A stretch of 64,000 bases of DNA from an uncultured Prevotellaceae bacterium (GCA_902770635.1 CACXTX010000003.1:1-64000), one strand, 5' to 3'. Counted from the first letter of the stretch, positions 24,350 to 32,663 are shown. Translations and numbers: made by a program. Notes: generated from the letters alone by a model not told the origin.

Positions 24350-26808
24350 TTCTCCAGCCATCGGTAGATAGCAGGTTGCAGCACATAGGACAGGATAACA
24401 GCAGAAAGCAGTCCTACCAGTGTGGTAAAACCGACACTGCGAATGGCAGGATGCTGGGCTATGAGCATACTGCTCACCGTCGTGATAAGCACAATAGCAC
24501 TAAGCAGAATCGCTGTCTTGTGCGACTCTATGATATGTGACTTGCTGGTCAGCCCGTGCATAATGAAGATACTGTAGTCAACACCTATACCGAAGATAAA
24601 GGTAGAGATGATGATACTGATCAGATTGAACTGCACATTGAAGATGACCATCACACCCAACACGATCAGCCAGCTAAGCAGGATAGGCGCAAAGGCCAAC
24701 AGTGTATGACGTCCGTTGAAATGGAACGACAGCCACAGCACGATGAGTACAAAGACCATCGAGAGCCATTGCAATAGGTTAAAGTCCTCGTTCATCTCCC
24801 TCAGCGTGTCCGTCGTATAATAATAGGTGTCAAGCACCAGCAAATTGGGCTCTTTGGCAATGGCATCACAGATGCGCATATAGTCACTCTCACTGCTGCG
24901 CACTGAGTCGTTCTCGCAGCGTACAGAGGTGAATACGAGATAGTCGCCGCCATACGACTCTTCGGTAAGTGTCGATTGGTAGCCCGCAGGAATAATACCT
25001 GCACCATAGAGTGCGTCAGGCTCGTAGTCGCGGGTGGCTATCTCAAAGAATGGGGCGAAGGCTTCAGCGTTCAGTCCTGCCTGTGGAGCCGTCTGGGCTA
25101 TCAGGCTTCTGACTGTTGCCAGCCTTTCGTCCGTCCAGTACCGTTTCCAGGCATCGATACGCTCCTGTTGCTGGCGCAGCGGAACGAATATCTGGTTGGT
25201 ACGGGTATAGCTCTTGACGAGACCTAAGCGTTGCAGCGAGTCGAGCTTGCTGTCCAGCAAGGCAAATTTCTCGATGGCTTCTTCCATCGTGCGTCCCTGA
25301 CTGGCAAAATACTTGGTCTTGTCGTTGGTATAGGTTTTTTCGCGTAGCAGCTGTTCCGAGTGTTCCGTCAGCGGATGGTCATAGCCCAGGTTGTGCATGT
25401 CGGCATCAAAGCGGGTGCCACCGACAATAAAGGCTCCCACACAGACGACAATGATCAGAAGGATAGCTGCTATTAATGGTTTCTTACGGTCGAAGGGGTA
25501 AGTGATGACACAGTTGATGAAAGCGGGGAAACCACCTCCGGCAGAAGGTTTTTCACTGTTCCCTTTTCCCTTTCCCCTTAATATCTGCGGCAGGTATGCC
25601 AGGGAGAACAGCGTGGTACCCAGAATGGCAAAGGCGGCAAACAGTCCGAAGTCGCGCAGCAGGTCAGTCTTGACAAACAACAGTCCGGCAAAGGAACCGA
25701 TGGTGGTCAGACAGCCTAACAGCACTGGCTTCACCTGGTCGCGGAGCAACTGTTCCGTATCGCTGACAAACTGATGATGGGTCAACACATGGAGCACATA
25801 GCTCAGTGCCACACCTAATACCACACCTCCAATGCCAAGTGCCAACAGCGAGAACTCGCCTTTCAGCCAATACATCATGGTCAGCCCGAACAGGGTACCG
25901 AATACTACGGGGAGCAACAGCAGGGGGATGGTGTCCCAGCGACGGAAGCAGACCAGCAGGAACACCAGTACCAACAGCAGGGCTCCTGCTATCGTGGTAG
26001 TCAGGTCGTGCTTGATCTGGGTGGCATTATAGAAGCCACTGGCAGGTGTGCCGTGATAGCTGATTTCCACCTCTGGGTGCTGCTTAGCAAACTGCTCTAT
26101 CTGCGTGTTCAGCATCTGGAACATGGCTGAGCCTTGTCCCGTATTCGTTGCCGAATAGCGTGGTGTGATGAAGGCAATACATACCGTTGAGTCAGGCACA
26201 AAGAAGTGGTTGTCGATGGTCTTGTAGCTTCCACCGGCACTGGTCAACGGCTCCATCTGGTCAGCCAGCACGCTGCGCAAGCCCATCGGGTCCATCTGGA
26301 GCAGTTCTGGGAACATCGACCCGAACTCGCCCGTCATGTCTTCCCTGTTCTGCTGCATCTGGCGGACAAAGTGTTCGCGCGTCAGCAGCGTGTCAAAACG
26401 TGCATAGGCGGCTGTGTCGATATAGGCTGGCAGGTGTTCCGTCAGGTAGTCAATGCCTTCAGGCATCAAGTCTTCGTCCAGCCGGTAGAACACATCACCG
26501 ATGGTCTGCGTCGTGGAGTCACACTGCAACAGCGAGTCCACAAACTCGTCGCATACCGTTATCAGTTCTTCTGTATCCTTTCCTTCGAACAACAGGAATA
26601 CCTTATCCTTGATTTTCAGGTCGGCAAAGGCCAGCTTCGTCGTACCGTCCTCGTTCTTCGACGAGGGCATCAGCTTGTTAATGTCCTCCTCCAGATGAAG
26701 CTGTACGGCAAAGTATCCGAAGAAGGCAAAAAGGGCAGCCATCGATAGCCAACAGACTATCCGGTGACTGCGGAAATAGCGTGAGAGACGAATAAACAGT
26801 TCTGTCAT
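24337..26808 (-). CDS. MMPL/RND-family lipid exporter
   Basis: 823 aa with the RND layout: helix 1 near 18-37, a large periplasmic loop to about 265, a block of helices (LLLVLVFLLVCFRRW ...), a second periplasmic loop and five further helices, ending in a short basic tail. Sterol-sensing-domain-like region in the helix blocks. Family members export polyketide and fatty lipids; here the gene sits between the dehydratase (ATGA overlap) and the oxidoreductase, so it is the presumed exporter of the operon product to the outer envelope. Confidence 0.88.
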   Translation of the reverse strand: MTELFIRLSRYFRSHRIVCWLSMAALFAFFGYFAVQLHLEEDINKLMPSSKNEDGTTKLAFADLKIKDKVFLLFEGKDTEELITVCDEFVDSLLQCDSTTQTIGDVFYRLDEDLMPEGIDYLTEHLPAYIDTAAYARFDTLLTREHFVRQMQQNREDMTGEFGSMFPELLQMDPMGLRSVLADQMEPLTSAGGSYKTIDNHFFVPDSTVCIAFITPRYSATNTGQGSAMFQMLNTQIEQFAKQHPEVEISYHGTPASGFYNATQIKHDLTTTIAGALLLVLVFLLVCFRRWDTIPLLLLPVVFGTLFGLTMMYWLKGEFSLLALGIGGVVLGVALSYVLHVLTHHQFVSDTEQLLRDQVKPVLLGCLTTIGSFAGLLFVKTDLLRDFGLFAAFAILGTTLFSLAYLPQILRGKGKGNSEKPSAGGGFPAFINCVITYPFDRKKPLIAAILLIIVVCVGAFIVGGTRFDADMHNLGYDHPLTEHSEQLLREKTYTNDKTKYFASQGRTMEEAIEKFALLDSKLDSLQRLGLVKSYTRTNQIFVPLRQQQERIDAWKRYWTDERLATVRSLIAQTAPQAGLNAEAFAPFFEIATRDYEPDALYGAGIIPAGYQSTLTEESYGGDYLVFTSVRCENDSVRSSESDYMRICDAIAKEPNLLVLDTYYYTTDTLREMNEDFNLLQWLSMVFVLIVLWLSFHFNGRHTLLAFAPILLSWLIVLGVMVIFNVQFNLISIIISTFIFGIGVDYSIFIMHGLTSKSHIIESHKTAILLSAIVLITTVSSMLIAQHPAIRSVGFTTLVGLLSAVILSYVLQPAIYRWLEKVKK

Positions 26809-27218
26809 TGCATAAATATCTTCAAATTGATATCGGCTATCAGCTCCTCATCCACATAGGCCTGACCGGTAGCTAGGGTAACGTTTCCGAATGTCAAGCC
26901 GAACGTGACGGTGCTCTTAACCCTCTCCCCCGTTCGTGGCCGGCGATAGCACTTGAAGTGCTTCACCTCACCAATCAGTCCCACGGGGGGATGCTCGGCA
27001 TCCTTCGCCTGAGACCCGGCAAGGGCAGAACACGACTGGGCCAGATGCTCAATGAGTCCTGTCTCTGCCATCGTACCGTCAGGCAACATAAAATAATTAT
27101 TAGGACTGACACACAGTGTTGTAGCAGCACTGTTGCCGTCACGTTCCTCAAAACCGTCAACCATGATGAATGGCTCACGCTGGGGAATCAGCTTCTTTAT
27201 ATCCTTCTCGCTCTTCAC
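26805..27218 (-). CDS. Hotdog-fold 3-hydroxyacyl-ACP dehydratase (ApeI/ApeP-like)
   Basis: 137 aa. Opens with KKLIPQREPFIMVDGFEERDG, the FabZ/FabA-like entry found in aryl-polyene dehydratases, followed by the helix segment AETGLIEHLAQSCSAL with the catalytic Glu position. The start is GTG at 27216-27218 (GTGAAGAGCGAGAAG), which is itself part of a heptamer repeat; no ATG exists that would keep the LIPQREPF block. Removes water from the beta-hydroxyacyl chain. Lies 32 bases after the ACP gene. Confidence 0.85.
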   Translation of the reverse strand: MKSEKDIKKLIPQREPFIMVDGFEERDGNSAATTLCVSPNNYFMLPDGTMAETGLIEHLAQSCSALAGSQAKDAEHPPVGLIGEVKHFKCYRRPRTGERVKSTVTFGLTFGNVTLATGQAYVDEELIADINLKIFMQ

Positions 27219-27250
27219 TATTCACTCTTAACTCTTCACTAGCAAAGCGC
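27214..27250. repeat. Heptamers supplying the dehydratase GTG start
   Basis: TTCACTA, TTCACTC, TTAACTC, TTCACTA followed by GCAAAGCGC next to the ACP stop codon. The first unit contains CAC (27216-27218), the GTG start of the dehydratase on the minus strand. Confidence 0.8.
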
Positions 27251-27496
27251 TTATGCCTGGTGCTGCTCAATGTAGTCGTACAAGTCGTTGAAAGTCTTGA
27301 TCTTCTTCAGGTCCTCAACGGGGATGGTGATTTTGTAGGTGAACTGTACCAGTGCAATCAGGTCCACCAGGTTGATACTGTCGAGGTTCAGCGTTTCCTT
27401 CAGGTTTGCCTCAGGAGCGAACTCGCTCTCTTCAATCTCAAACTCCTCAGCCAGCAGGCTGTTAACTTGTGCGATGATTTCTTCTCTTGTTTTCAT
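27251..27496 (-). CDS. Acyl carrier protein
   Basis: 81 aa, acidic. The phosphopantetheine attachment serine is Ser40 in NLDSINLVDL (DSI instead of the housekeeping DSL). Carries the growing chain between the ketosynthase and the other enzymes of the operon. A dedicated ACP next to a ketosynthase is usual for secondary lipid clusters. Confidence 0.92.
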   Translation of the reverse strand: MKTREEIIAQVNSLLAEEFEIEESEFAPEANLKETLNLDSINLVDLIALVQFTYKITIPVEDLKKIKTFNDLYDYIEQHQA

Positions 27497-27568
27497 TTTC
27501 CTAAAATTTAATATTTAACCTTTTAATTTTTTAATCTTTTAATTTTTTTATTTCCTAATTTTCTAATC
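27497..27568. repeat. AT-rich quasi-periodic spacer
   Basis: Runs such as TTTTAATTTTTTAATCTTTTAA with a period of 7-8 bases fill the gap between the ketosynthase and ACP genes. It looks like a degraded or AT-rich version of the heptamer tracts. Confidence 0.5.
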
Positions 27569-28789
27569 TTATAAGTTTTTCACGATCAGTGTCGAATTAG
27601 TACCTCCGAAGCCGAACGAGTTGCTCAGGAACATATCGAAATGCTGTTCACGGGTTTCGGGGATGACGTTGATGCGCTGTGTCACCTCGTCAGGATTCTC
27701 GAAGTTCAGTGAGCCACCGATGAAGTCGTTCTTCATCATCAGCATGGAATAGATAATCTCCGAAGCACCAGCCATCCACATCTCATGACCCGTCAGGCTC
27801 TTCGTCGAGGTAACAGGCACACGATAGTCGCCAAACACCTGTGCGATGGCCTCGGCCTCACGGCTGTCACCGATAGGTGTCGAGGTGGCATGGGCGTTCA
27901 CATAACCGATTTCCTTGATTGACACACCGGCACTCTCCAGACTACGAACCAACGAACGTGAAGGACCCTCTACGTTAGGTGTAGAGATATGGTCGCCGTT
28001 GCCCGAGAATCCCCAGCCAAGAATTTCGGCCAAGATGGGAGCACCACGCTTCACGGCATGTTCATAGCTCTCGATTATCAGTGTGGCAGCACCACCACTG
28101 GGCACCAGTCCGTCGCGGTCACGGTCGAACGGGCGACTGGCTTTCGTGGGATCGTCGAGACGGGTAGAGAAAGTCTGCAAGGCATCAAACGAGGCAATGC
28201 CGTACATGTTGTTCTCCTCTGCACCACCACAGACAATACAGTCCTGCAGACCATTCTTGATAAGCAGGTAGCCCAGTCCCAGCGACTGAGAACCACTGGC
28301 ACAGGCAGCAGAGGCCGTCAGGTTGATACCCTTCAGATGGAACAACGTAGCCAGGTTCATCGTCACCGTCGAGTTCATCGACTGGAAGATAGCTCCCGAA
28401 CCACAGGCTGCGGTCAGTCCTGCCTGGCGGAACTTGTCCATTGCCACCATAGTTGCCTCAGCCACCGAATCGTTACCATAGATGACACCCACCTCGTGAC
28501 TGTCAATATAATCCTGTGTCAGCTTGGCCTGCTCCAGCGCCTGGACAGTAGCCACATAGGCATACTGTGCCTCCTCTGGCATCATCTGGCGCACGTTGCG
28601 GCTCAACACTTTCTTCAAGTCAGGCTGTGGCACATTACCACAAATGGGTGAACGGAAACCTGCATCCTTACGCTCCTGACTGAACACTATTCCACTCTTT
28701 CCTTCGTACAGCGACTGGCGCACCTCATCAAGTGTCGTGCCGATACACGACCAGATGCCCATTCCTGTAATTACAACTCTTCTTTCCAT
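27569..28789 (-). CDS. Beta-ketoacyl-ACP synthase (FabF/FabB-like)
   Basis: 406 aa with the complete catalytic set: Cys163 in ASAACASGS, His301 in VNAHATSTP, Lys331 and His336 in TKSLTGHE. Condenses malonyl-ACP with the chain, setting length. Only one ketosynthase and no chain-length-factor partner is seen in the window, unlike full aryl-polyene clusters that carry several. Second gene of the minus-strand lipid operon. Confidence 0.92.
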   Translation of the reverse strand: MERRVVITGMGIWSCIGTTLDEVRQSLYEGKSGIVFSQERKDAGFRSPICGNVPQPDLKKVLSRNVRQMMPEEAQYAYVATVQALEQAKLTQDYIDSHEVGVIYGNDSVAEATMVAMDKFRQAGLTAACGSGAIFQSMNSTVTMNLATLFHLKGINLTASAACASGSQSLGLGYLLIKNGLQDCIVCGGAEENNMYGIASFDALQTFSTRLDDPTKASRPFDRDRDGLVPSGGAATLIIESYEHAVKRGAPILAEILGWGFSGNGDHISTPNVEGPSRSLVRSLESAGVSIKEIGYVNAHATSTPIGDSREAEAIAQVFGDYRVPVTSTKSLTGHEMWMAGASEIIYSMLMMKNDFIGGSLNFENPDEVTQRINVIPETREQHFDMFLSNSFGFGGTNSTLIVKNL

Positions 28790-28796
28790 ATTTCTT

Positions 28797-28852
28797 AATT
28801 ATCAATTCTCAACTATCAATTCTCAACTATCAACTATCAACTATCAATTAGC
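28797..28852. repeat. Eight heptamers between ketosynthase and GNAT genes
   Basis: AATTATC, AATTCTC, AACTATC, AATTCTC, AACTATC three times, AATTAGC. The GNAT gene's last residues (LIDS) and TGA stop (28837-28839) lie inside the tract. Confidence 0.9.
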
Positions 28853-29979
28853 GAACGCGTAAAACACCTGCGTCGTTTTACGAACTCCGGTTGCAGCGGT
28901 TTCCACTGCGTCAGTTCGCGCACATTGTCCTCCAGCTGCGGACCTGTCTCGGCCCATCGAATCCCATATTTATTATAAATAGGTATAAGGTCGTCGAAGA
29001 ACAGCGCGTTCACGCCCATTCCCTGATAGTCCGGACGCACAGCCACCAGCAGCATCTCGGCATTGTCCTCGCAGCACCACTTCAGCCCCTTCAGCAAGGG
29101 CCACCAGCCAAACGGCCACAACTTACCCTTTGCCTTCTGCATGGCTTTCGACAGGCTGCACATCGTCGCTGCTACGCCTACTATCTCGTCCTTCTCGTTA
29201 AACACGATGGGAATCAGTTTCAAGTCTATCAGACTGATATATTTCTTCAGGAAGATATCTGCCTGATCCAGCGATATCTCCGAGAATCCGAAGATGGGAG
29301 CATAAGCCTCGTTAAACAGTTCGAAGACCTTCCTGCCATACTCCAACTTCTTCCTGCCAAATTTGTCCAGTTTCTCCACGCGCAGCCCTATCTGCTCACG
29401 GGCATACTGCGCTGTGCGGGCATAACGGGCAGGCACTTCCTTGGGAACATTGATGCGTATCTGCACCCAGTCCACCTCCTTCTCGAAGCCCAGGGCTTCC
29501 ATGTGGCGAGGGTAGTACTCCAGGTTATACACCGTGTTCATCGAGCCCATCAGGTGGAAGTCCTCCACCAGCATACCTTCCTTGTCAAAGTCGGTAATGC
29601 CCAACGGACCGTGTATAGCTTCCATGCCCAGCGACTTTCCCCACTGGCTCACAGCCTCCAACAGTGCCTTCGATACGTCAAGGTCGTCCACAAACTCTAT
29701 CAGCGAGAACCTCACGTTACGTGTCTGCCACTTCTCGTTGGCCTTGCGGTTGATAATACCCACAACACGTCCTACGCATTCCCCGTCGCGATAGGCCACA
29801 AATGGCTGAATCTGCGAGAACGAACAGGCAGGATTCTTTTTCTCATTGAAGAGGTTACGAATCTCTCTCTCCAAGTCTGGCACATACTGCGCACAGTTCT
29901 CGTAGATACGATAAGGCAGACGAATGAAGTCATCCATCTCCCGTTTGCATCCTACTTTAACAACATCGATTTTACTCAT
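28837..29979 (-). CDS. GNAT-like acyltransferase, first gene of the lipid operon
   Basis: 380 aa. Features: FVAYRDGECVGRVVGIINRKANEKW early and a later acetyl-CoA-type loop AVRPDYQGMGVNALFFDDLIP, giving a double GNAT-like fold; GPLGITDFDKEGMLVED resembles a conserved block of a large Bacteroidetes/Actinobacteria family of N-acyltransferase-like proteins. No signal peptide. Whether it uses acyl-CoA or acyl-ACP is unknown; its place at the head of the operon, before ketosynthase and ACP, makes an acyl-ACP substrate plausible. The C-terminal four residues are encoded by the repeat tract. Confidence 0.75.
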   Translation of the reverse strand: MSKIDVVKVGCKREMDDFIRLPYRIYENCAQYVPDLEREIRNLFNEKKNPACSFSQIQPFVAYRDGECVGRVVGIINRKANEKWQTRNVRFSLIEFVDDLDVSKALLEAVSQWGKSLGMEAIHGPLGITDFDKEGMLVEDFHLMGSMNTVYNLEYYPRHMEALGFEKEVDWVQIRINVPKEVPARYARTAQYAREQIGLRVEKLDKFGRKKLEYGRKVFELFNEAYAPIFGFSEISLDQADIFLKKYISLIDLKLIPIVFNEKDEIVGVAATMCSLSKAMQKAKGKLWPFGWWPLLKGLKWCCEDNAEMLLVAVRPDYQGMGVNALFFDDLIPIYNKYGIRWAETGPQLEDNVRELTQWKPLQPEFVKRRRCFTRSLIDS

Positions 29980-30044
29980 TAGTCACACTGCGAAAGGCCA
30001 TTCCGCATCCATGATTCTTTTATATAATTTTAATAAATCGGGTG

Positions 30045-30076
30045 CAAAGGTACAAATAAGTGAGCAAAATACCAAA
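30045..30076 (-). promoter_or_regulatory. Promoter of the lipid operon
   Basis: On the minus strand TACCTTTG (plus-strand CAAAGGTA 30045-30052) with TTTG 20 bases upstream (CAAA 30073-30076). A near-palindrome AATACC..GGTATT (30068-30089) overlaps the -33 element and may be an operator. Confidence 0.75.
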
Positions 30077-30149
30077 TTATTTGGGTATTTTCGAACATAA
30101 GTAACTTCGAGACGACTCTCAAAGGTAATCTTTTTTTTGTAAAATAATG

Positions 30150-30332
30150 TTAATTCTTAAATTTTCTGTATTTTTTGCCGGTAGTATTAGGATTCCCTAA
30201 ATGGTATTTTGTCCTGGTCTCTGCCGACGAAAGTTGTTGTACGCCGTCTTTGATAGCACGAAGCATCTCAATCTGGCTGGCTGCTAGCATCTCCGTATCA
30301 TTCAGGAACATAGGGGAATTAGTGTTAATCAT
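30150..30332 (-). pseudogene. Possible remnant of a Bacteroidetes AAA ATPase C-terminus
   Basis: A 60-codon frame ending SAETRTKYHLGNPNTT. The wording of 'T-x-x-KYHLGxxxx' recalls the winged-helix end of archaeal-type ATPases common in Bacteroidetes, where it follows an ATPase domain; that domain is absent here. It could equally be a small real gene or chance. The rest of the 29980-30445 gap holds only the two promoters. Confidence 0.3.
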
Positions 30333-30393
30333 CTGTTTCAGCCCGAGAAAATCACCTAAAAGTGAGATTTAAGTTCAAATAACCACGGAAAAG

Positions 30394-30425
30394 TTTGTTT
30401 TATTTAATAATTATATATATCTTTG
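30394..30425 (+). promoter_or_regulatory. Promoter of toxin-antitoxin operon
   Basis: TTTG (30394-30397), 20-base spacer, TATCTTTG (30418-30425); 20 bases before the toxin ATG. Confidence 0.8.
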
Positions 30426-30445
30426 CACCATAATTAGGCAAGAAC

Positions 30446-30784
30446 ATGATAAAAACGAAGCAAGAAGTTGAACAGTTTCTCAGTCTGTTTGGTGTTAAAT
30501 TTGACATCTGGGGCATCTTCTATCTCGACAGAGACAAGAACGAAGAAGCACTGAAAGCATTAGGCATCACTCCTAAAGCCAGGGATGAGATTGTGCGCAA
30601 AATACAAACTGACGATTATGTGGAGACGCTACCTGCCGACTTCTTCAATGAGATGTGGGTCTTCGGAAAGGACATGGATGGTACAGAGTTGTATATCAAA
30701 ATTGCATTAGGACAACCCAACAATCGCACCATTTGCATTTCTTTTCACGTTGCAGAACATCCAATCAAATATGCATTTAAATAA
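30446..30784 (+). CDS. MqsR-like toxin of a type II toxin-antitoxin pair
   Basis: 112 aa. Resembles the Bacteroidetes MqsR-family toxins: FYLDRDKNEEALKALGITPKAR, then MWVFGKDMDGTELYIKIALG and the closing ICISFHVAEHPIKYAFK, which is the RelE-like beta-sheet of MqsR. MqsR cleaves mRNA at GCU-type sites; that activity is inferred. Toxin first, antitoxin second, as in MqsRA. The antitoxin start lies 13 bases downstream with a strong Shine-Dalgarno overlapping the toxin end. Confidence 0.72.
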   Translation: MIKTKQEVEQFLSLFGVKFDIWGIFYLDRDKNEEALKALGITPKARDEIVRKIQTDDYVETLPADFFNEMWVFGKDMDGTELYIKIALGQPNNRTICISFHVAEHPIKYAFK

Positions 30785-30790
30785 AGGAGG
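30783..30790 (+). promoter_or_regulatory. Shine-Dalgarno of the antitoxin gene
   Basis: AAAGGAGG, 7 bases before ATG 30798; it overlaps the toxin stop codon region. It decides the start against an in-frame ATG at 30750, which lies inside the toxin gene. Strong ribosome binding would favour antitoxin excess. Confidence 0.75.
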
Positions 30791-30797
30791 ACACAAT

Positions 30798-31793
30798 ATG
30801 GAAAAGTATGTTGAACTGAAAAGTCCGTTTACAGGCGGTAAAGTCAAGGAAGTAAGCACCATAGAACAACACGAATTCCGAAAAGAAATGTTTTCTGTTC
30901 ATGTAAGGTATTATGTTTGTGAAGACACTGGTGAGCGATTTACCACAACTGAACAGGATGAGCTTCTGTTCAATGAGCTCTATTCCCAATATCGGGTAAA
31001 CCATAACATCCCATTCCCAGAAGAAATCAAAGCCATCCGACTGAACTATGGCCTCAACTATCAACAGATGACAAAGATACTGGGATTCGGCACCAACCAA
31101 TATGCCCAATACGAGAAGGGGCAAATGCCCTCGGAGTCAAATGGCAAATTGCTTTCTGCCGCCCAAAACCGTCAGTTTATGCTGCATCTGCTCGAATACA
31201 GCCAAACTGAGTTTGGCGAAGATGAATACAAAAAAGTGTATCAGTCAGTGCTAACCGCAGAGGCTAAGCCTGAGAGTGAAGTGCAGAAACAACTTATTTT
31301 TCGTAACACCCGCCGCTCCATTTACAACGGATTCGGTATGCTAAGCACCCGAAAAGTCTCAGAAATGGTAAAGTTTTTCATCTATCAGGAAGGCGGTATT
31401 TTCCCCACAAAACTGAATAAGGAAATGTTTTATGCCGACTTCCTACACTACAAGATACATGGTCAATCCATCAGTGGCCTTCAGTATCAAGCTATCCAGT
31501 ATGGACCTGTCCCCGTGCATTACGACACCATCTACGACAACATCGACGGCATCAGCAAGGACATCGTTGTGTCTCACAACATGGAAAGCACACGTTTGAA
31601 TTGCCAGACATGGGATGCCAGTGCATTTACGGAAGAAGAATTACATACACTTAACACCATCCTGTCTATGGCCCGTCCAATGAGCACCCAGGACCTTATA
31701 GCTCAGAGTCACAAGGAAGAAGCATGGTTAAACCATCGTGAAGGCAACCAACTCATACCATACTCTGAAGCCTTTGGGATAAGTGTTGCATGA
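30798..31793 (+). CDS. Antitoxin with MqsA-type HTH and Panacea (DUF4065/SocA) domain
   Basis: 331 aa. N-terminus (SPFTGGKVKEV ... YYVCEDTGERF) looks like a degenerate MqsA zinc domain; residues about 70-110 form an XRE-type HTH (IKAIRLNYGLNYQQMTKILGFGTNQYAQYEKG); residues about 170-320 form a Panacea domain (MLSTRKVSEMVKFFIYQEGG, FYADFLHYKIHGQSISGLQYQAIQYGPVP). Panacea domains neutralise many unrelated toxins (PanAT systems), and the HTH should autoregulate the operon. Ends just before a strong hairpin. Confidence 0.82.
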   Translation: MEKYVELKSPFTGGKVKEVSTIEQHEFRKEMFSVHVRYYVCEDTGERFTTTEQDELLFNELYSQYRVNHNIPFPEEIKAIRLNYGLNYQQMTKILGFGTNQYAQYEKGQMPSESNGKLLSAAQNRQFMLHLLEYSQTEFGEDEYKKVYQSVLTAEAKPESEVQKQLIFRNTRRSIYNGFGMLSTRKVSEMVKFFIYQEGGIFPTKLNKEMFYADFLHYKIHGQSISGLQYQAIQYGPVPVHYDTIYDNIDGISKDIVVSHNMESTRLNCQTWDASAFTEEELHTLNTILSMARPMSTQDLIAQSHKEEAWLNHREGNQLIPYSEAFGISVA

Positions 31794-31842
31794 GAGGCTC
31801 CATTCTGAAGCCTTGCCAAAATATCTTGAGCGTAAGACTAAC

Positions 31843-31877
31843 AAGAATGGCTGCAAGTTGATTTTGCAGCCATTCTT
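31843..31877. terminator. 14-bp perfect hairpin, bidirectional
   Basis: AAGAATGGCTGCAA (31843-31856) and TTGCAGCCATTCTT (31864-31877) pair perfectly. It lies between the convergent antitoxin and amidase genes; the T-tract is short on both sides. Confidence 0.75.
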
Positions 31878-31886
31878 CTTGGAAGG

Positions 31887-32315
31887 TTACTTCAGGTTTT
31901 TGAAGTAGTCGCGATACTCCTGGCAGGAGCAACAGGGGCAATCCTTATGGACACCTGGGAGTTCGCAGTGGCCCTTGATTTCAGCAGTGGGATAGTCCAC
32001 CTTCAGCGATCGGAGCAGGGCTATCAGGGCGGCGCGCTGCTCTGGGGTTCGGGTGTCGGCCTTGCGCCCTCGCTCGTCCAGTCCTCCCTCGTAGCAAATG
32101 CCGATGGAGTGGGCATTGTAGTGGAGGGCGTGCATGCCTACCTCTTGCTCTGGGCGTGTCTGGTAGACCTCGCCATCGCGGGTGATGTAGTAGTGGTAGC
32201 CGATGCCCTTGCCGTGGAATTTCTCGTTGTGGCACTCACGGAGTCTGTCAACAGGGAAGTGCTGGTTACTGCGGGTAGCACTGCAGTGGATGACGATGAG
32301 ATTGATTTTACGCAT
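31887..32315 (-). CDS. N-acetylmuramoyl-L-alanine amidase (amidase_2, T7 lysozyme type)
   Basis: 142 aa. Zinc ligands: His in LIVIHCSAT, the histidine of NAHSIGICYEGG region and Cys/His near VHKDCPCC; also YHYYITRDGEVY and GHCELPG. Cleaves the amide between MurNAc and the peptide. No signal peptide, as in phage endolysins. In many Bacteroidales genomes this amidase forms a set with a smalltalk peptide, an HU-like protein and DUF4248, all seen here; the set resembles a phage- or element-derived module whose function is unknown. Confidence 0.9.
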   Translation of the reverse strand: MRKINLIVIHCSATRSNQHFPVDRLRECHNEKFHGKGIGYHYYITRDGEVYQTRPEQEVGMHALHYNAHSIGICYEGGLDERGRKADTRTPEQRAALIALLRSLKVDYPTAEIKGHCELPGVHKDCPCCSCQEYRDYFKNLK

Positions 32316-32326
32316 GTTCCTCTGGT

Positions 32327-32419
32327 TTATTTACAGCTCTGCACGAACAGGGTTGAACTGATGGCCGTGAGGATGGTGATGATGATCTGAATGATTTGAT
32401 TGACCGTACTTTTTTTCAT
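32327..32419 (-). CDS. Smalltalk protein (30-aa peptide)
   Basis: Reading the minus strand from ATG 32417-32419 gives a 30-residue peptide starting MKKSTVNQIIQIIITILT and ending LFVQSCK, stop TAA at 32327-32329. It has a Lys-rich start, one hydrophobic helix and a terminal Cys. This matches the short 'smalltalk' peptides encoded next to amidases in Bacteroidales. Stop and amidase start are 11 bases apart, so they form an operon. Membrane location is likely; role unknown. Confidence 0.85.
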   Translation of the reverse strand: MKKSTVNQIIQIIITILTAISSTLFVQSCK

Positions 32420-32573
32420 CTTTGAATGGTTAAGGTTATGGTTAATGTTAGGGTTATTCTAAAGTCAGAGAGAGTGACCAGGCAGGCTTGATGGCCGTAT
32501 GTTGGACTTGTTGCGAGCTGTTGTCGCCTGGGTGGCCATAGCACTGCCCCTGCCTCACTCTTCTCCTGACTCT

Positions 32574-32638
32574 ATTCACTATTCACTGTTCACTAGCGAA
32601 GCGTTTCACTATTCACTATTCACTATTCACTGTTCACT
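32574..32638. repeat. Two heptamer tracts with mini-hairpin
   Basis: Three units (ATTCACT, ATTCACT, GTTCACT; 32574-32594), then AGCGAAGCGTTT-type spacer, then five units (TTTCACT, ATTCACT three times, GTTCACT; 32604-32638). Lies between the HU-like gene and the smalltalk gene. Confidence 0.9.
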
Positions 32639-32661
32639 AGAAAAGGGCTACAGCCCTTTTC
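32639..32661 (-). terminator. Hairpin after HU-like gene
   Basis: GAAAAGGGCT and AGCCCTTTTC form a 10-bp stem with a 2-base loop two bases after the stop codon of the HU-like gene on the minus strand, TTTTC in the stem end. Confidence 0.65.
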
Positions 32662-32663
32662 GC

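Noticed and set aside
28891..29982. Long plus-strand frame opposite the GNAT gene
   Set aside because: 363 codons but His/Gln-rich without a domain; it is the complement of a well-supported gene with promoter.
32574..32638. CRISPR array
   Set aside because: Units are only 7 bp, directly abutting, without spacers, and no cas gene is in the window.
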